Assembly (NCBI GenBank): GCA_020634885.1
Contig: JACKAW010000003.1
Coordinates: 186,001 to 250,000, forward strand
DNA length: 64,000 bases
Direction: 5' to 3'
Source: Anaerolineales bacterium
Lineage (GTDB): Bacteria > Chloroflexota > Anaerolineae > Anaerolineales > Villigracilaceae
Each line of letters opens with the position of its first letter. Positions within the stretch are counted from its first letter, which is position 1. Positions 35,371 to 42,935 of the stretch are shown in pieces. The notes beneath the pieces were generated by a model. It saw only the letters and a list, made by a program, of their open reading frames with translations. It had not been told where the DNA came from and did no database searches. A program made the position numbers and the translations under genes.

Positions 35371-35727
35371 TTAATCTTTGTTACTAATGCGCAGCCCCGC
35401 CACATGCACATTGACTATGCTTACACGCAGTCCCAATGCTTTTTCCACATGAAAACGAACTGTATTCGCAACACTCTCAGCTACAGAATTGATGCGCGTT
35501 CCATATTCCACGATTACATGGATCTCAATATGAATTTCGTCTTCAATATATTTGACCGAAATTCCACGAGACGGCTCACGTGTAATGGTCGAAACAATAC
35601 CGTCTGCCAAATTCTTGGGAGCCAGCCCCACCACGCCATACGATTGGAGCGTGGCTTGATATGCAATGGTAGCCACCGCATTCGGCGAGACATGGATCCC
35701 GCCTAAAGATGTAGTTTCTTCGCCCAT
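35371..35727 (-). CDS. Asp23/Gls24 family envelope stress protein (YloU-like)
   Basis: 118 residues of the Asp23/DUF322 fold. The start GGIHVSPNAVATIAYQATLQ and the alternating strand pattern (VKYIEDEIHIEIHVIVEYG, then VRFHVEKALGLRV and VNVHVAGL) match the family. These proteins associate with membrane or envelope and are often encoded just before FakA. The exact role is unclear. It is 21 bp upstream of fakA on the same strand. Confidence 0.87.
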   Translation of the reverse strand: MGEETTSLGGIHVSPNAVATIAYQATLQSYGVVGLAPKNLADGIVSTITREPSRGISVKYIEDEIHIEIHVIVEYGTRINSVAESVANTVRFHVEKALGLRVSIVNVHVAGLRISNKD

Positions 35728-35803
35728 AGTTTCCTCACTAATCTCTTCATAGGGGGCGCGAACGCCCGATTTTGATTTCAGTGTTCTATTTTAACATCTA
35801 ATC

Positions 35804-35832
35804 TTGAAGATGGTTGCGTTATATGGTAAAAT
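35804..35832 (+). promoter_or_regulatory. rpmB promoter
   Basis: TTGAAG (35804-35809), 17 bp, TAAAAT (35827-35832). A small hairpin (GCCCT...AGGGC, about 35838-35853) lies in the leader, and the ATG is about 60 nt from the expected transcript start. Confidence 0.62.
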
Positions 35833-35899
35833 GCCGTGCCCTCGAAAAGGGCAACTGGAATTATTTGCAAGGAAAGACAGAAAGAAAGGATTCTCAACC

Positions 35900-36085
35900 A
35901 TGGCAAAGTGCAATCACTGCGGCAAGGCGACCACGTTCGGTCACAACCGCTCCTTCTCCCAGCGTGCTACTAACCGCACGTTTAAGCCCAACCTGCAGAA
36001 GGTTTCGGTGATGGAAAAGGGACGCCTTGTGAAGAAGACGCTGTGCGCCAAATGCATCAAGACGCTCAGCAAGTCAGCTTCCTAA
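35900..36085 (+). CDS. rpmB: 50S ribosomal protein bL28
   Basis: 61-residue large-subunit protein. It begins MAKCNHCGK and ends in CAKCIKTLSK, so it is the zinc-binding (four-Cys) form of bL28. The SFSQRATNRTFKPNLQ core is typical. The ATG at 35900 is chosen by family start and an AAAGGA element 9 nt upstream; a longer TTG-started frame lies in the promoter and is rejected. A terminator follows at 36103-36140. Confidence 0.94.
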   Translation: MAKCNHCGKATTFGHNRSFSQRATNRTFKPNLQKVSVMEKGRLVKKTLCAKCIKTLSKSAS

Positions 36086-36102
36086 TCTCCCTCGTTTGAC
36101 TC

Positions 36103-36140
36103 AAAAATCACGGCGCATTCAGCGCCGTGATTTTTGTTTT
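36103..36140. terminator. Bidirectional terminator of rpmB and the kinase gene
   Basis: AAAAATCACGGCGC (36103-36116) pairs with GCGCCGTGATTTTT (36122-36135), loop of 5 nt, followed by GTTTT. Confidence 0.9.
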
Positions 36141-36155
36141 ACCGAAGTTAATCTT

Positions 36156-37295
36156 CTATTTGGGTGGAAAATAGTTGAACCAGACAAAAAGCCAGAATGG
36201 AACCAATCCACCCCATGCGATTAATGCCACCAACCCCAAGATAACGGAAATCCAGTCCACAGGTGCGGAAGTAGATTCTGTCTGGTAGGTGTAGGCAGGC
36301 TCCGGCTGAGTCTGAGGCGGGTATTGCGGGGGTGGGTAGTAAGGTTCGGGGACAGGTTCTGGTTCGGGTTGGTATACCTGCTCAACAGGTGCGATGCGTT
36401 CCGCAATATCCTGTTTGATGGTGATGACAGGTTTGGATGGCGCAGGTTCTACAGCTGGTTTGGGTGGTGAGGGCATGGTGCCGAATTTTTGCAAGACACG
36501 CCCAAGTTGGTCGGCGGTACGGTAGCGAGCTGAAGGTTCTTTGGAAAGAACTTTCATCACGATCTCTTCAAGTGCGGGGGGGACATCAGGGACGTATTCA
36601 CTGATGGAAAGCGGGCGCGCTGTGAGGTGCAGGCGTGCCAGTTCATCGGCAGAGTTTGCGGTAAAAGGTGTGGTTCCGGTTAGTAGTTCGTAGAGTACGA
36701 CACCCAATGAGTAAACATCGGATGCGGGGGTGGGGGCTTCTCCGGCAGCCTGTTCAGGTGCGAAATAAAGCGGCGACCCCCAAACAACATCATTTTTTTC
36801 GCCAGGTTTGATCGTGGAAAGCGCACGTGCAATGCCAAAGTCAGTGACTTTGAGGCGCATGTCTTTGGTGACGAGCATGTTGTGGGGTTTGATGTCACAG
36901 TGAACCAGACCGGCGCGATGGGCGTACCCCACTCCGGCACAAGCCTGTACAAGGATGGGTATGCCTTGCTCTACAGTGAAACGTCCGCGCTCACGGATGA
37001 TCTGTTTGAGGTCTTTGCCCGGGATTTGCTCCATAACGATATAGAGCAGTCCGTCTGCTGTGCCAAAATCATGAACGGTGACGATATTTGGGTGTGAAAG
37101 GTTGGCGGCAGACCGTGCTTCAAGCCAGAATTGCTTTTGAAAACTCTCGCTTTCCGAGTATTCTTTTCGCAGGACTTTAATGGCTACGGGTCTATCCAAC
37201 ACAACATCACGAGCAAGGTAAACGTTCGCCATGCCGCCATTGCCAAGCACTTCTTGAAGCTGGTATCGGTCGTTGAGTAATGCGCTTTCGGTCAT
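36156..37295 (-). CDS. PknB-type Ser/Thr protein kinase with C-terminal membrane anchor
   Basis: 379 residues. The kinase domain (about 10-270) has the P-loop GNGGMANVYLA, the ATP lysine in VAIKVLR, and the catalytic loop HCDIKPHN followed by TDFGIA. The usual HRD is HCD here, so this is a non-RD kinase. It is followed by a Pro-rich linker (about 275-345) and one or two TM helices at the very C-terminus (about 348-375). No PASTA domains are present. Substrates are unknown. Confidence 0.9.
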   Translation of the reverse strand: MTESALLNDRYQLQEVLGNGGMANVYLARDVVLDRPVAIKVLRKEYSESESFQKQFWLEARSAANLSHPNIVTVHDFGTADGLLYIVMEQIPGKDLKQIIRERGRFTVEQGIPILVQACAGVGYAHRAGLVHCDIKPHNMLVTKDMRLKVTDFGIARALSTIKPGEKNDVVWGSPLYFAPEQAAGEAPTPASDVYSLGVVLYELLTGTTPFTANSADELARLHLTARPLSISEYVPDVPPALEEIVMKVLSKEPSARYRTADQLGRVLQKFGTMPSPPKPAVEPAPSKPVITIKQDIAERIAPVEQVYQPEPEPVPEPYYPPPQYPPQTQPEPAYTYQTESTSAPVDWISVILGLVALIAWGGLVPFWLFVWFNYFPPK

Positions 37296-37359
37296 CGTGC
37301 TGAAATTATACCGTGAGTTCAGATTAGGTCATATTTTTGCGCCGTTTTTTGAGAAGTTA

Positions 37360-37394
37360 AAAAAATATTGCCACCCATGAACTGAGTGGCAATA
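37360..37394 (-). terminator. Terminator of the SWIM gene
   Basis: ATTGCCAC (37367-37374) pairs with GTGGCAAT (37386-37393); a T7 run follows on the minus strand. Confidence 0.75.
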
Positions 37395-37410
37395 AAATAT
37401 TTAGTTGTGC

Positions 37411-37653
37411 TTATTCTTCAACAGTTTCGACGATCATATCTTTGAGAAGAATTTCGAGCGCCATTGAATGTCCACAGCGTTTATGGGTAAGGAAGAATTC
37501 GCAATCACAGTGGAAGTTGCCATCCTCGTAGTTCACATTGTGTTCGTTGTTGTCTCCATGAAAGGTCAATTCAAATTTGTTAAAGCGGAAGCGGTGGCGA
37601 TCCTCTGCATAACGTTTTGCTTTCTCGAGCTTGCCGATCATTCCGTAATCCAT
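37411..37653 (-). CDS. SWIM zinc-finger domain protein
   Basis: 80 residues. The C-terminal half holds a SWIM motif, CDCEFFLTHKRCGHSMALE, with the C-x-C...C-x-H zinc-ligand pattern. SWIM domains bind DNA, RNA or proteins; here no other domain is present. The ATG at 37653 is chosen because AGGAGA lies about 8 nt upstream. It is expressed from its own promoter through a leader containing a short ORF and a terminator-like hairpin, so attenuation is likely (separate entries). Confidence 0.8.
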   Translation of the reverse strand: MDYGMIGKLEKAKRYAEDRHRFRFNKFELTFHGDNNEHNVNYEDGNFHCDCEFFLTHKRCGHSMALEILLKDMIVETVEE

Positions 37654-37684
37654 GGCAAAAGTCTCCTTTTTTTGATTGAAATAA

Positions 37685-37714
37685 AAAGACACGCGCACAT
37701 ATTCGCGTGTCTTT
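37685..37714 (-). promoter_or_regulatory. Terminator-like attenuator hairpin in SWIM gene leader
   Basis: On the minus strand AAAGACACGCG (37714-37704) pairs with CGCGTGTCTTT (37695-37685), loop of 8 nt, followed by TTATTT. The stem starts inside the stop codon of the short leader ORF and ends about 31 nt before the SWIM start codon. It could stop transcription unless a ribosome sits at the leader stop. Confidence 0.7.
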
Positions 37715-37751
37715 ATTTACCGTTTTTGGTCTTTCCAGAAAATAATCGCAT
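37713..37751 (-). CDS. Putative 12-residue leader peptide
   Basis: Begins ATG at 37751 with AGAGG about 10 nt upstream and encodes MRLFSGKTKNGK, then TAA at 37713-37715. The TAA overlaps the first bases of the attenuator hairpin by two nucleotides. It lies about 20 nt downstream of the promoter at 37778-37806. Translation is inferred from position and ribosome-binding site. Confidence 0.5.
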   Translation of the reverse strand: MRLFSGKTKNGK

Positions 37752-37777
37752 GTCAGCAATACCTCTTTTGTTTAGTC

Positions 37778-37806
37778 AGTATAGTCTCTTTCAAAATCAA
37801 AGTCAA
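37778..37806 (-). promoter_or_regulatory. Promoter of the SWIM gene leader
   Basis: On the minus strand TTGACT (37806-37801), exactly 17 bp, TATACT (37783-37778). It is a good sigma-70-type match and directs transcription into the leader peptide, attenuator hairpin and SWIM gene. Confidence 0.75.
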
Positions 37807-38012
37807 TATGATTTTTGTAATACCCGATAATTCGTATGGAGTCTGTAGGGTGAAAGTACAATCACAAATCCGTACAGCTATACGCAAACAATACCTTTTA
37901 TTGCGCATCGTCTTTACTTCATATACTGTCTGCCAAAAAGCAAAGCGATCTTATAAACGAATTATTAGGCTTTCTATGGATCGAAAACCTAATGCAGATA
38001 CACCTATAGTAA
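37807..38012. other. AT-rich intergenic region without visible gene
   Basis: About 200 bp between the SWIM promoter and the dnaA terminator. A plus-strand frame here continues through the dnaA 3' end in antisense and is not believed. No DnaA box close to consensus was found. Confidence 0.4.
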
Positions 38013-38052
38013 GCATAAAAAAACAGGTGCATCCCTCAGGAAGCACCTGTAT
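38013..38052 (-). terminator. Terminator of dnaA
   Basis: ACAGGTGC (38023-38030) pairs with GCACCTGT (38043-38050), with an inner TCC/GGA pairing; on the minus strand a T-run follows. Confidence 0.82.
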
Positions 38053-38069
38053 AAAAACTTACATTAAAC

Positions 38070-39419
38070 TTATGCAGCCACGCCTTGATTGTACAACTGC
38101 TGTCTGATAGATACAATATCCTGTTCCAAACGGCGGTCGGTGCCGATTTGCCCCCTAATTTTGTCATAAGCTGACATTACGGTTGAGTGGTCACGTCCAC
38201 CAAGAACATCGCCAATTTGCGGGAAGGAAATTTTAGCGTCTTCACGCAAAAGATACATAGCTATCTGGCGAAAACGTGCTACATCCTTTGTGCGATCACG
38301 TCCTAAAAGAATATCTGAAGAAATTCCATATTTTTTGGCAACAGCCTCCAACACGTTGGCAGGATCAATGTTCCCATGAGTAGGCATTAGGTCAGCAAGT
38401 GCAACCTCAACCAAATTCGGTGTAAGAGAAGTTCCGCTCAAGTCGGCATATGCAATTACACGATTGAGGGCGCCTTCCAATTCACGGATATTGGACTGAA
38501 CACGCTGGGCGATACTATCAAGAATTTCGTCTGAAATATTACGTCCGGTTCGCTCCGCTTTTGAACGTAGAATGGCGAGGCGGGTCTCAAGGTCAGGAGC
38601 CTGAATATCGGCTGTTAACCCCCACTCAAAGCGGGAGCGCAGACGTTCTTCCAGTGTAACCAGAGATTTTGGCGGTCGATCAGACGAAACGATGATCTGT
38701 TTGTCCTGTCCGTGCAGGGTATTGAAGGTATGGAAGAATTCTTCCTGTGTAGATTCTTTACCGGCGATAAATTGAATATCGTCGATGAGAAGAACATCAG
38801 CGGAGCGGTATTTTTCGCGGAACGCCTGAGTTGTATGGGTACGAATTGCAGCAATAAGATCGTTTGTGAATTCTTCTGAGGAGACGTAGAGGACATTAAG
38901 TCCACTTGCATGGCAGGAATTACCAATTGCATGTAAAAGGTGAGTCTTACCAAGCCCCACGCCCCCATACAAGAAAAGGGGGTTATACGCCCTTGCAGGC
39001 TTATCTGCTACTGCCTGACAAGCAGCATGTGCAAGCCGATTCCCTGAACCAACGACATAAGTATCAAAGGTATAACGTGGATTTAACACACCGTGACGAG
39101 GTTTGTGTTCTGGCGGGGTGATTTCTATCGAAACAGGAGCTGTCTCTGCCTCATATGCTGAGGCGGTTTCTTCTGTTTGAGAAACAATAAAGCTGACAGA
39201 AACTTTTGAATTAAGGGTGTCAATCAATATTTTATTAATGGTGGTCGCAAGACGGGTATCAAGCCAATCGCGTGCATATGCATTGCGAACACCAACAGTT
39301 AAAGTCCCGTTATCATATCCAACGGGACGAGTATCACGCACCCAGGTATCGAAGGATGCACGCGGCATATCCATTTGTAATTGTGCCAGGACGGTTTGCC
39401 ATGCCTGTTCAGCGTTCAT
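38070..39419 (-). CDS. dnaA: Chromosomal replication initiator DnaA
   Basis: 449 residues. Domain I (about 1-80) begins AEQAWQTVLAQLQMDMPRAS; a linker precedes the AAA+ domain III with YGGVGLGKTHLLHAIGN and Walker B VLLIDDIQFI; domain IV ends in the DnaA-box-binding signature GGRDHSTVMSAYDKI. All key motifs are present. AAGGA precedes the ATG. dnaN, recF and gyrB are not adjacent, so the gene is isolated from the classical cluster. A 465-bp intergenic region lies upstream. Confidence 0.97.
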   Translation of the reverse strand: MNAEQAWQTVLAQLQMDMPRASFDTWVRDTRPVGYDNGTLTVGVRNAYARDWLDTRLATTINKILIDTLNSKVSVSFIVSQTEETASAYEAETAPVSIEITPPEHKPRHGVLNPRYTFDTYVVGSGNRLAHAACQAVADKPARAYNPLFLYGGVGLGKTHLLHAIGNSCHASGLNVLYVSSEEFTNDLIAAIRTHTTQAFREKYRSADVLLIDDIQFIAGKESTQEEFFHTFNTLHGQDKQIIVSSDRPPKSLVTLEERLRSRFEWGLTADIQAPDLETRLAILRSKAERTGRNISDEILDSIAQRVQSNIRELEGALNRVIAYADLSGTSLTPNLVEVALADLMPTHGNIDPANVLEAVAKKYGISSDILLGRDRTKDVARFRQIAMYLLREDAKISFPQIGDVLGGRDHSTVMSAYDKIRGQIGTDRRLEQDIVSIRQQLYNQGVAA

Positions 39420-39884
39420 AGATGTTCCTTAGTGCAAATTTTATTGTAGTTCAGCGTACGTTGAACAAAACTAACCCCAATACATGTTTGGAAATTATCC
39501 AAGTTTTGTCCATAAACTTTAGGGATTACAGATGTTGTTCAATAACACCTGTTATATCAGCGTGTATCTATTCTAGCAGAACATTTCAATATACAACAGT
39601 CGCTCAACCTACGATTGGTTAAAAAACTTGTTTTTTTTAAGATTCACAAATGTTAAAGAATGATTATCAATTCCTTCCAAATCATTCTTTTTTATAGAAC
39701 AGGCGTTTCAGCCAAAAACGCCTCTCCAGCATCAGGAGACCCCCATATATGGGGTTAAAAGCCGGTTTTGACACCTTCAAAGCATATCTATCTTAAAGAA
39801 ACGTAGCGTAAAAACTTTGCAAAATTCAAAAACGAGACTCTGATTTTCGTGATTCGACCTGTGATGTTTAATCATCCTGCTTAT
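39420..39884. other. dnaA upstream region, possible replication origin
   Basis: 465 bp without a gene. It contains two near-consensus DnaA boxes, TTATCCAAG (39495-39503) and TTGTCCATA (39506-39514), an A/T-rich run (39619-39640), a hairpin AAAGAATGATT/AATCATTCTTT (about 39655-39691), a hairpin GGCGTTT/AAACGCC (39703-39722) and the perfect palindrome CCCCATATATGGGG (39741-39754). Position next to dnaA fits an origin, but the boxes are few and imperfect. Confidence 0.35.
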
Positions 39885-41561
39885 TTATTGTTTTATTCCG
39901 CGAGGAACCCATACAAAGATTGTCGTTCCGTTGCCGAAAGCGGATGATATTTCAACATCACCGCCTGAAGAGCGTGCTCGGGTTTGCATATTGGCAAGAC
40001 CATGCCCGATAAACGTGGACATTTCCTCTATTTCAAAGCCCTTGCCATCATCATGGATCTCCATAAGGACACGATCTTCCGTAGTCCAAAGCGACACCTG
40101 CACTTTTTTTGCCTTGGCGTGTTTCGCTGCATTTGCCAATGCTTCCTGACAAATATGAAATAGCGCAAGCGCTTGAACCTGTGTAAGTTCTTTTAACTCC
40201 GATTCGGGCGGCATAAAGTGGACTTCAGAGAATGTATTGGCACGATATTCCGCAATTAACCGCTTAAACCCGCTGATTAAGCCATCATTACCAAGCTGAC
40301 GCGGTCTAAGATCAAGAATATAGGCACGAAGGTCGCGAATCGCCTGATTCAAGCCATCAATGGCATGGTTAATCTTCTCTTTCGCTTGCGTCGGGTCTTC
40401 ATCTACAAGATGTTTGGTTCCTTCCAAACCCAGCCCAATCCCATAAATAGATTGAATGATCCCATCGTGAAGATCCATACCAATACGATCGCGCTCTTCC
40501 AACACTGCAAAACGACGGGCATTAACATGCAAACGGGCATTTTCAATGGAAACTCCAGCCCACGCACCCACTGCCGAAAGCATATCCACATTTCGATTCT
40601 CAAATGGTGCCTTGGAACGCGTTGCAATGCTCATTACGCCCATAATCTGATCGCCCGAAACCAACGGAATACTAACTACCTGACGAAACCCAGCCTTAAC
40701 CACCGCATCGCGTAGAAAATTGGGATCTTTACTTAATGTAGTGCTGATCATTGGTTTCCCAGTTTGTGCAACAATACCCGGGTAGCCTTCGCCCACCGTG
40801 AAAATGTTCCTCGTCCAAAATGCCTCTGCAGCCTGACCGCGATGAAGCATCATCCGCAAGGTAGTTTTATCCTCTTCAAGCAGGAAAATCTCACCGGCTT
40901 CCACTTTCATATAGGTCATCACATGCCCAAGCGTTTTGTTCAGGATCTCGTCGAGTTCCAGGCTTGAGGTCAGGGTTGAGGCGATATCATTCAGCAACGA
41001 CATATCTTGAGAGCGATGCGTCATCTCAATATCATGCGCCCGCATTTCTTCGATCAAACGAGCATTTGCAATGGCAGTCGCGGCGTAGGTTGCCAGCATC
41101 TGAATGATCATTTCATCATCAGATGAAAATTCATTCGCATCCAGTTTTTCAGTAAGATAGATCTGACCAAGCTGGCGATCAACCGTTCGTATGGGCACAC
41201 CCAAAAAAGAAACCATTTGAGGGTGGTGAGACGGAAAACCAACCGAACTGGGATGATCCTGAATAACAGGAATTCGCAGCGGAATTTCTGTATCCATCAA
41301 CTCACCCAAAAGCCCATGTCCCACCGGCGGATGGGCTATACGTTTCACAATATCATTTGATAAACCAACCGAAATAAATTTCGCCAATTTCCCCGAATCG
41401 TCCAAAACACCTAACGCAGCATAACGTGCCCCCGCCTGCTCACAAGCAGTTGAGGCGATCCGCTCCAATAATGTTTCAAGTGATATTTCTTTTACCAACT
41501 CAAGGCTGGCGCGATGAAGCGCAAACAGGCGCTCTTGTAGCTGCTCACGGGTTAATAACAT
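39885..41561 (-). CDS. DosS/DevS-like GAF-GAF sensor histidine kinase
   Basis: 558 residues, no TM helices. Two GAF domains (about 25-175 and 195-345) precede a HisKA_3 dimerisation/phosphoacceptor domain with RIGMDLHDGIIQ and a HATPase domain with NAAKHAKAKK and DDGKGF. This is the layout of mycobacterial DosS/DevS. In the first GAF domain, His113 in SHHPQMVSFLGVP and Tyr135 in GQIYLTEK are spaced 22 apart like the heme ligand His149 and distal Tyr171 of DosS. A heme-based O2/NO/CO or redox sensor is therefore likely. No response regulator gene is adjacent. Confidence 0.88.
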   Translation of the reverse strand: MLLTREQLQERLFALHRASLELVKEISLETLLERIASTACEQAGARYAALGVLDDSGKLAKFISVGLSNDIVKRIAHPPVGHGLLGELMDTEIPLRIPVIQDHPSSVGFPSHHPQMVSFLGVPIRTVDRQLGQIYLTEKLDANEFSSDDEMIIQMLATYAATAIANARLIEEMRAHDIEMTHRSQDMSLLNDIASTLTSSLELDEILNKTLGHVMTYMKVEAGEIFLLEEDKTTLRMMLHRGQAAEAFWTRNIFTVGEGYPGIVAQTGKPMISTTLSKDPNFLRDAVVKAGFRQVVSIPLVSGDQIMGVMSIATRSKAPFENRNVDMLSAVGAWAGVSIENARLHVNARRFAVLEERDRIGMDLHDGIIQSIYGIGLGLEGTKHLVDEDPTQAKEKINHAIDGLNQAIRDLRAYILDLRPRQLGNDGLISGFKRLIAEYRANTFSEVHFMPPESELKELTQVQALALFHICQEALANAAKHAKAKKVQVSLWTTEDRVLMEIHDDGKGFEIEEMSTFIGHGLANMQTRARSSGGDVEISSAFGNGTTIFVWVPRGIKQ

Positions 41562-41646
41562 CCAAACTCCTCAAGATGGATTATATAACCAATTTCAGTT
41601 GTTTGATAGAATTTGCCAGCAGGCAAAACCTAAAATAGGAACTACT

Positions 41647-42921
41647 ATGACAACCTCCCGAATCTCCGGCTTTTACAACATGACTTTGGACGGGCGCCGC
41701 GCCAAAATTGCGGAAGCGCTTGCGCCTCTTACCCCGCCCGATCTTGGGGCGTGGACCTCAGGCGGAATCTCCGCTGAAGCCGCCGACCACATGATCGAGA
41801 ACGTGGTCGGTATGCACAGTCTGCCATTAGGCATTGCCTTGAACTTTATGGTGAACGGTAAAGATGTGCTTGTGCCCATGACGCTCGAAGAACCTTCCGT
41901 TGTGGCAGGTGCTTCGTTCATGGCAAAACTTGCCCGCGCCGGCGGCGGCTACCAAGCCACCACCACCGACCCACTCATGATCGGGCAAATGCAGGTCATC
42001 AATGTAACGAATCTCAATGAAGCCAAGCTAAAAATATATGAACAAAAAGCCGAACTGCTCGCCGAAGCGGACTCGATCGACCCGATCCTCAAAAAATTCG
42101 GCGGCGGCGCAAGAGACCTCGAAGTTCGAATATTCGATAACTCCCCCATTGGCGGATTCTTAGTCGTTCATCTCATTTATGACGTCCGCGACGCGATGGG
42201 CGCGAATGCGGTCAATACCGCTTGTGAAAGACTCGCGCCGAAGATCGAAGCCATCACTGGCGGGAAAGTCCACTTGCGCATTCTCTCGAACCTCGCAGAC
42301 CGACGCATTGCCCGTGCGCGTTGTACCATCCCAGTAAAATCACTAGCATTTGATAACTTCTCCGGCGAATCTGTCCGCGATGGCATTATCGCTGCCTACG
42401 CTTTCGCCGCAGTTGATCCCTACCGCGCAGCCACCCACAACAAGGGCATCATGAACGGCGTGGATTCTGTGGTTATTGCCACAGGCAACGACTGGCGCGC
42501 CATTGAAGCCGGCGCTCACGCCTACGCCGTCAAGAACGGACATTACACTTCCCTCTCCACTTGGGGCAAAGATACCGAAGGTAACCTCGTCGGCACGCTC
42601 GAAATGCCGATGGCTGTCGGCATTGTCGGCGGTGCGACCAAGGTTCATCCTGCAGCTCAAGCCGCAGTCAAACTCATGGGCGTGAAGACCGCCAACGAAC
42701 TGGCTGAGATCATCGTCTCGGTGGGCTTGGCGCAGAACATGGCAGCATTACGCGCTCTCGCCACCGAAGGCATCCAACGCGGACACATGTCGCTACACGC
42801 CCGTCAGGTTGCGATTGCAGCTGGCGCAACCGGCGAACAGGTTGAAAAAGTCGCTGCGCAAATGGTAGCGGAGAAAGTCGTTCGCATTGACCGAGCAGAA
42901 GAAATTTTGAAATCGCTATAA
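41647..42921 (+). CDS. mvaA: Hydroxymethylglutaryl-CoA reductase, class II
   Basis: Reduces HMG-CoA to mevalonate, 424 residues. The start motif ENVVGMHSLPLGIALNF (Glu51) matches bacterial class II enzymes. The catalytic Lys and Asp lie in ATHNKGIMNGVDSVVIATGND and the C-terminal catalytic His in GHMSLHARQVA. The ATG at 41647 follows AGGAA; upstream codons are non-family. It opens a plus-strand group that contains HMG-CoA synthase and a thiolase-like gene 4-7 kb downstream, so the organism probably uses the mevalonate route to isoprenoids. Confidence 0.94.
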   Translation: MTTSRISGFYNMTLDGRRAKIAEALAPLTPPDLGAWTSGGISAEAADHMIENVVGMHSLPLGIALNFMVNGKDVLVPMTLEEPSVVAGASFMAKLARAGGGYQATTTDPLMIGQMQVINVTNLNEAKLKIYEQKAELLAEADSIDPILKKFGGGARDLEVRIFDNSPIGGFLVVHLIYDVRDAMGANAVNTACERLAPKIEAITGGKVHLRILSNLADRRIARARCTIPVKSLAFDNFSGESVRDGIIAAYAFAAVDPYRAATHNKGIMNGVDSVVIATGNDWRAIEAGAHAYAVKNGHYTSLSTWGKDTEGNLVGTLEMPMAVGIVGGATKVHPAAQAAVKLMGVKTANELAEIIVSVGLAQNMAALRALATEGIQRGHMSLHARQVAIAAGATGEQVEKVAAQMVAEKVVRIDRAEEILKSL

Positions 42922-42935
42922 AGATTGGATACAAA

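Noticed and set aside
37808..38107. Plus-strand frame of 99 residues between the SWIM gene and dnaA
   Set aside because: It runs antisense through the dnaA terminator and 3' end and has no ribosome-binding site or family features.
39655..39691. Terminator of a small plus-strand RNA upstream of dnaA
   Set aside because: The hairpin has a T-run on the plus strand, but I found no promoter with proper spacing for such an RNA.
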